From: Victivallales bacterium
Lineage (GTDB): Bacteria > Verrucomicrobiota > Lentisphaeria > Oligosphaerales > Oligosphaeraceae
Direction: 5' to 3'
DNA length: 8,275 bases
Assembly (NCBI GenBank): GCA_017543165.1
Contig: JAFYGL010000114.1
Coordinates: 1 to 8,275 of the forward strand
Made by a program: the position numbers and the translations under genes. This document shows, piece by piece, positions 5,238 through 8,275 of the stretch. The notes beneath the pieces were generated by a model. That model was not told the DNA's origin. It worked only from the letters and a program-made list of their open reading frames with translations, and searched no databases. Every line of letters begins with the position of its first letter. Within the stretch, counting starts at the first letter, position 1.

Positions 5238-6479
5238 TCAGGCTTGTATTGCCTCGTGCATGGACTGGTTCTCAGCCTGCTGGACAGCCTGGAGCAGCTG
5301 AAGTGCCTTTTCGATGACATCCTGGAAACTGGTCATCAAGTCCTTAGTCTCTGCCAGTTGTTCTTCTGCCTTCTTCTCATCAGCGCCCTTTGCTGTTGCA
5401 TCCGCCATTGCCATGTCAGCACCGCCGCGCACCAAGGTCTGGCCCAAGTTGCCTAAAGCCATGGTGATGTCAGAGAAGCCCTTGGTCCAAGCCTGACTCG
5501 TCTGAATATTCTCGTATTCCTCGGTGTTCTTCATTTCAGTCATCTTGCTCTCGAAGGTCATCTTCTTATCCATGAGGTTAGCCCTTGCCTGGTTAACCCT
5601 GCTCTCAAGCTGCGTGCGCTGCTGGGTGATATCAGCCGCTTCGGGATCAGCACCTTCACCTGGCACTGGATGCTCATCGTTGAAGGTATTCAAATTGCTC
5701 TTGGCAGTATTCAACTCGGCCTGCGCCGTGCTCACGTCATGTGCCGCCCCGCTAATTCCATACTGGTTGTTAAGGGAAAATTCCGCCTTCACATTCGAGA
5801 CGGTCTTGGCGGCGGAGTATATCGATGCTCCGACCTGAATTAAGCAGACTATGCCTCCAGCAATCATTCCTGTCAAAGCCGCATTGCGCTGTGCGCCAGC
5901 CTGTTGAGTGATGCTGGTGATAACCTGGGCATTCTCCGCCTGGCGGATATCACGCTCGGAGTTCTTAAGTTCCTGGGCACACTCCAGAAGAAGCGCCAGC
6001 ACCTGATAAACATCAAACAACACCTTCGAGCTGCTTCTCTTGGCGGGAGCAGTTTGGTCGCTTTGCTGAGTTTCCTCGGGCTTCTGTTCCTCCTGAGTTT
6101 CCTCTGTCTTCGGTCCCTCCTGAGTTTCCTCAGTCTGAGTCATTTTTTCAGTGACACCGCTGGTCAATTTGTTCACAGTCTCGTGAAGTGCATCACTGAA
6201 GGCCTGCAAATCCTCGCCACTGAATTTGAAGACCTCAGTGCCAAGTTTGTTGATAATGCTGTCAATCTCCTCAGGCGTGTAGCCTTCGGGATTCGGTGTC
6301 TCTATGTCAGGTATCGAAGGATTCTGAACCTTTCCTTCACCGCCTTCGATAAAGGTCAGATTCTTGTCCCCTATCTTACCGCTGTTATCCTTGCCTTCGG
6401 TTTTGCCAGCGCCTTCGATATTGTTCAAAAGCACATTCCAGTTAGGAGTGTTGCCTCCAATTCCATTGATTTCTGCCAT
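5238..6479 (-). CDS. sctB: T3SS minor translocator SctB (YopD/EspB class), 413 aa
   Basis: Predicted to be secreted and to form, with SctE, the translocation pore in the target membrane. The start at 6479 (MAEINGIGG) is preferred over an upstream in-frame ATG at 6512 because GGAGG lies 8 nt before it and the longer form would overlap the preceding gene. Residues 1-110 are polar with a short helix near 68-105. Residues 115-140 are a Glu/Thr/Gln/Pro linker with a nine-residue repeat (TEETQE motif). A helix at 152-190 leads into the single hydrophobic segment at 200-224 (AALTGMIAGGIVCLIQVG), as in YopD/EspB proteins. Coiled coils follow at about 245-265 and 285-320, then a C-terminal amphipathic region at 330-410. 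The gene begins 16 nt after the SctE stop. One hydrophobic segment against two in its neighbour supports the SctB/SctE assignment. Confidence 0.85.
   Translation of the reverse strand: MAEINGIGGNTPNWNVLLNNIEGAGKTEGKDNSGKIGDKNLTFIEGGEGKVQNPSIPDIETPNPEGYTPEEIDSIINKLGTEVFKFSGEDLQAFSDALHETVNKLTSGVTEKMTQTEETQEGPKTEETQEEQKPEETQQSDQTAPAKRSSSKVLFDVYQVLALLLECAQELKNSERDIRQAENAQVITSITQQAGAQRNAALTGMIAGGIVCLIQVGASIYSAAKTVSNVKAEFSLNNQYGISGAAHDVSTAQAELNTAKSNLNTFNDEHPVPGEGADPEAADITQQRTQLESRVNQARANLMDKKMTFESKMTEMKNTEEYENIQTSQAWTKGFSDITMALGNLGQTLVRGGADMAMADATAKGADEKKAEEQLAETKDLMTSFQDVIEKALQLLQAVQQAENQSMHEAIQA
6066..6131. repeat. 27-bp tandem repeat within sctB
   Basis: The 12-mer CTGAGTTTCCTC begins at 6066, 6093 and 6120, giving a 27-bp period over about two and a half units. 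It encodes the repeated ETQE-type nine-residue unit in the acidic linker of SctB. The period is a multiple of three, so unit gain or loss would keep the frame. Confidence 0.8.
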
Positions 6480-6495
6480 GATTTTACCCTCCGTA

Positions 6496-7551
6496 TTATG
6501 CCATCTGTCCAAGGTTGTTAGCCAGAGTGCTCTGAGTCTCAGTCTCAGTCTGCAACAAGGTGACTATGTTGGAATAGATGTTCTGGATCAACTGAAGAAT
6601 GGCCTGAAGTTCTTCCTGGTTCTCCTCAAGTTTCTGGCGCAACTGCTGGAGTACCTTGGTTGCCTCGGTCAAATCCGCCTGCGCCATGCCTGATTCGTAA
6701 TTCTTGAAAGTTGCCACGCCATTCGCCACGACACTGAGAAGACCAACTGCCTTCATCGCAATATCAGCAATCTTCTGGATAGTCTGCGCGGTCTGTGCCA
6801 CCTCTTCCGCTACGTTTGTAAACGCAACGCTCATGCTCGCGCCACCGCAAGCAAGTGTGGCCGCCAATATGGCGACTGAAATTGCGACCTGGGCGACTAT
6901 CTTTGCCGCGTCCTTGCTCATGCCCATGGATTCAAGCAAGTCGGCCAAGCCCTCCACAATCTTATCCATGGCACCCGTCTCATTAAGTATCATTGAACCC
7001 ACTGCTATAACAGCAGCAGCAACTGCGCCTATGGCAAGACCGCCAGTTGCAACGCAAGCCGCAACCGCAACCACAACTGCCACAGCCGCCATCAGCCAGC
7101 CAAATATCTTGCCGAAAATGCCGGCACTTGCCGCCTCGTCCATCTTTTTGAGGGATTCCTTCAATTTCTCCATGCGCTCCTTGTGCTGGGTGGAGATGTT
7201 GTCCTTCTGGGATTCAATGCGATCCTTGGCCGCTGCTTCCTGCTCCTCGGTCTGTTCCAGCTGGAGGAACAGCAACAACTTCTCCAAATCCACTTGCTTG
7301 CCTTTTGGATCGCTTGGGTTGTCGATTGCGGGTGTTCCTGTGGCGCCTGTGGCGGTTCCTGTCTCGGCACGGCTGTTTGCAGGCGTGTTGGTCACGCGCA
7401 CGCTGCGGTCTGTGCCCAGAAGGCCTACAATCTCCTTCACCAATGCCTGTCCCTTTTCATTCAGATTCAAGCCCCTGGTCACATCCGCCAACTGGTCCAC
7501 GTATGAAGGCTTGTTAAACGAAACTTCTCTTATTCCTGGTGTATCTGGCAT
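6496..7551 (-). CDS. sctE: T3SS major hydrophobic translocator SctE (YopB/EspD/SipB class), 351 aa
   Basis: Predicted to be the pore-forming translocator that inserts into the host membrane and allows effector passage. Residues 1-90 are soluble with a Thr/Ala/Pro-rich stretch (55-82). A coiled coil runs about 95-141. A large hydrophobic block at 145-188 (IFGKIFGWLMAAVAVVVAVA and onward) is followed by a short amphipathic loop (190-217), then a second hydrophobic segment at 218-243 (IVAQVAISVAILAATLACGG). This two-segment hairpin after a coiled coil is typical of YopB, SipB and EspD. The C-terminal part (245-345) is amphipathic with another coiled coil at about 286-325. AGGAG lies 7 nt before the ATG. 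It directly follows the SycD-type chaperone, as in lcrH-yopB and sicA-sipB loci. At 351 aa it is on the short side for the family. Confidence 0.9.
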   Translation of the reverse strand: MPDTPGIREVSFNKPSYVDQLADVTRGLNLNEKGQALVKEIVGLLGTDRSVRVTNTPANSRAETGTATGATGTPAIDNPSDPKGKQVDLEKLLLFLQLEQTEEQEAAAKDRIESQKDNISTQHKERMEKLKESLKKMDEAASAGIFGKIFGWLMAAVAVVVAVAACVATGGLAIGAVAAAVIAVGSMILNETGAMDKIVEGLADLLESMGMSKDAAKIVAQVAISVAILAATLACGGASMSVAFTNVAEEVAQTAQTIQKIADIAMKAVGLLSVVANGVATFKNYESGMAQADLTEATKVLQQLRQKLEENQEELQAILQLIQNIYSNIVTLLQTETETQSTLANNLGQMA

Positions 7552-7602
7552 AATCGTTCTCCTGTTTGCCTACTGTTTGATTGTCAATTTTCCAGTAACC
7601 GC

Positions 7603-8079
7603 CTATTTCTCCAATGTGGCCTTCAATTCAGCCGCCTTCTTGCGGTACTCGCGCCCGAGTTCGGTGTTCTCGGGGCTGTATGCCTCAAGTGCCGTCAGGG
7701 CCGAAATTGCATTCTGCTTGTCCCCCATGGCGGCGAAGCACTCCGCAGCAAGATACTGGGGCTTCGGATTCTTGATGTCCAGGAAGGAGGCGTATGCGTA
7801 GAATTTGACCGCATCCTGGAAGTCGCGCTTCATCTGCGCCACTGCGCCGAGACCGGTCCAGTACTTGGGGCAAAGGTGGTCGAACAGCACGAGGAAGCGG
7901 AACACCTTCTCGGCATCGTCGTAGCGTCCTGTGTTGTAGAAGCTGAAGCCCATGGAATAGACAGCCTCCATCTCGGCATCCGTAATGCCCTTGAGTTCGC
8001 GGACAGTGCCCATGTCCATGAAGGACTTCGCGGCCTTCTCAATTTGTTCATTCGTCAATTTTGCAAGGTCAATCGCCAT
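7603..8079 (-). CDS. SycD/LcrH/CesD-type TPR chaperone of the T3SS translocators (158 aa)
   Basis: Class II chaperones bind both translocators in the cytoplasm and prevent premature insertion or association. This protein matches the SycD/LcrH/SicA family in length and motifs. An N-terminal helix (residues 1-30) is followed by three TPR-like helix pairs covering about residues 40-140. Recognisable family stretches are YSMGFSFYNTGRYDDAEKVF (TPR1), LCPKYWTGLGAVAQMKRDF (TPR2) and PKPQYLAAECFAAMGD (TPR3). A Lys/Glu-rich C-terminal helix ends the protein. AGGAGA lies 6 nt before the ATG. It is the first clear gene of the translocon operon and precedes its two expected clients, SctE and SctB. In some systems the homologue also co-activates transcription; nothing here tests that. 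Confidence 0.93.
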   Translation of the reverse strand: MAIDLAKLTNEQIEKAAKSFMDMGTVRELKGITDAEMEAVYSMGFSFYNTGRYDDAEKVFRFLVLFDHLCPKYWTGLGAVAQMKRDFQDAVKFYAYASFLDIKNPKPQYLAAECFAAMGDKQNAISALTALEAYSPENTELGREYRKKAAELKATLEK

Positions 8080-8107
8080 TTTTCTCTCCTGTTAGTCTTT
8101 GGAGTTG

Positions 8108-8164
8108 ATTTCAAAACTGCCAATGCTGGCGCCGCCTCGGCGCCCACGTTGGATGCTTTGAAAT
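8108..8164. repeat. Nested palindromic intergenic repeat, copy B
   Basis: Outer arms are ATTTCAAA (8108-8115) and TTTGAAAT (8157-8164). Middle arms are CCAA (8120-8123) and TTGG (8149-8152). The core is GGCGCCG (8128-8134) and CGGCGCC (8138-8144) around a 3-nt loop. Core geometry (7-bp stem, 3-nt loop) and flanking words match copy A at 5135-5225, although the outer arms differ. It lies in the 102-nt gap ahead of the SycD-type chaperone gene, where it could act on the upstream gene's mRNA or merely mark a dispersed element. Confidence 0.7.
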
Positions 8165-8181
8165 TACCTCTCTTGTAAAAA

Positions 8182-8275
8182 TCAAATCTTGTCCTCTCTC
8201 TTTGAGCTAATCGTGTCCAGGATCTCCCTGTCATGATTTGATATGGCATCCTGCATTATGCGGAGGGGGCTGTGC
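8182..8275 (-). CDS. 3' end of an unidentified gene (partial)
   Basis: An open frame enters from the right edge and stops at TGA 8184-8182. The visible 30 residues include LRIMQDAISNHDREILDTIS and a charged end (SSKREDKI). This hydrophilic, helix-like composition is plausible for a real C-terminus. The stop lies 102 nt before the chaperone start, so the gene could belong to the same operon. The fragment is too short to assign a family. Confidence 0.45.
   Translation of the reverse strand, partial: HSPLRIMQDAISNHDREILDTISSKREDKI

Noticed and set aside
5126..5317. A 63-codon plus-strand frame over the intergenic repeat
   Set aside because: It is composed of palindromic repeat copy A and the antisense of the sctB 3' end; no ribosome site or domain supports it.
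6480..6512. N-terminal extension of SctB starting at 6512
   Set aside because: The extension (MDRWHNTEGKI) would overlap the end of sctE by 17 nt, whereas the ATG at 6479 has a clear GGAGG site at good spacing.
6704..7801. A 365-codon open frame on the plus strand
   Set aside because: It lies antisense to sctE and part of the chaperone gene, has no recognisable domain, and arises from the codon pattern of the real minus-strand genes.
8055..8249. A 64-codon minus-strand frame ahead of the chaperone gene
   Set aside because: It is built largely from palindromic repeat copy B, overlaps the chaperone start by 25 nt and overlaps the more plausible partial gene in another frame.

Overview
The window carries part of a type III secretion system (T3SS) locus. 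Every supported gene reads on the minus strand, so transcription runs from high to low coordinates. The organism is a diderm bacterium of intermediate GC. The unusual set of EspA/SseB-like proteins beside an Ysc/Esc-type secretin fits a less-studied lineage; the PVC group (Lentisphaerota/Verrucomicrobiota) is my guess, and nothing in the window proves it.

In transcription order: (1) 8182-8275, the last codons of an unidentified gene. (2) 8080-8181, a short gap with a nested palindromic repeat. (3) 7603-8079, an SycD/LcrH-type TPR chaperone for translocators. (4) 6496-7551, the major hydrophobic translocator (SctE; YopB/EspD/SipB class). (5) 5238-6479, the minor translocator (SctB; YopD/EspB class). 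(6) 5065-5237, a 173-nt gap with a second nested palindromic repeat and another hairpin. (7) 4480-5064, 3806-4471, 3288-3803 and 2630-3235, four tandem divergent paralogues that look like EspA/SseB-type filament or tip proteins. (8) 2226-2627, a small CesT/SycE-like class I chaperone. (9) 2151-2187, a strong intrinsic terminator. (10) 1-2038, the outer-membrane secretin SctC, with no stop codon in the window.

The block from 8079 to 2226 looks like one translocon operon: class II chaperone, two pore-forming translocators, four candidate extracellular filament/tip subunits and a class I chaperone. Most gene junctions are tight (2, 2, 8 and 16 nt), suggesting translational coupling. The secretin follows a terminator and is probably transcribed separately; it would form the outer-membrane ring through which the others are exported. 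No needle protein, ATPase, export gate, inner ring or classical LcrV tip protein is visible here.

Two things stand out. First, the four-member EspA-like family shares a C-terminal Q-x3-M-x2-L-x7-RD signature, and one member has a very Asp-rich insert. Second, positions 1-79 are an exact inverted copy of positions 681-759 inside the secretin gene. This is most simply a fold-back chimera or assembly error at the left edge, so the annotated secretin C-terminus should not be trusted below about position 80.
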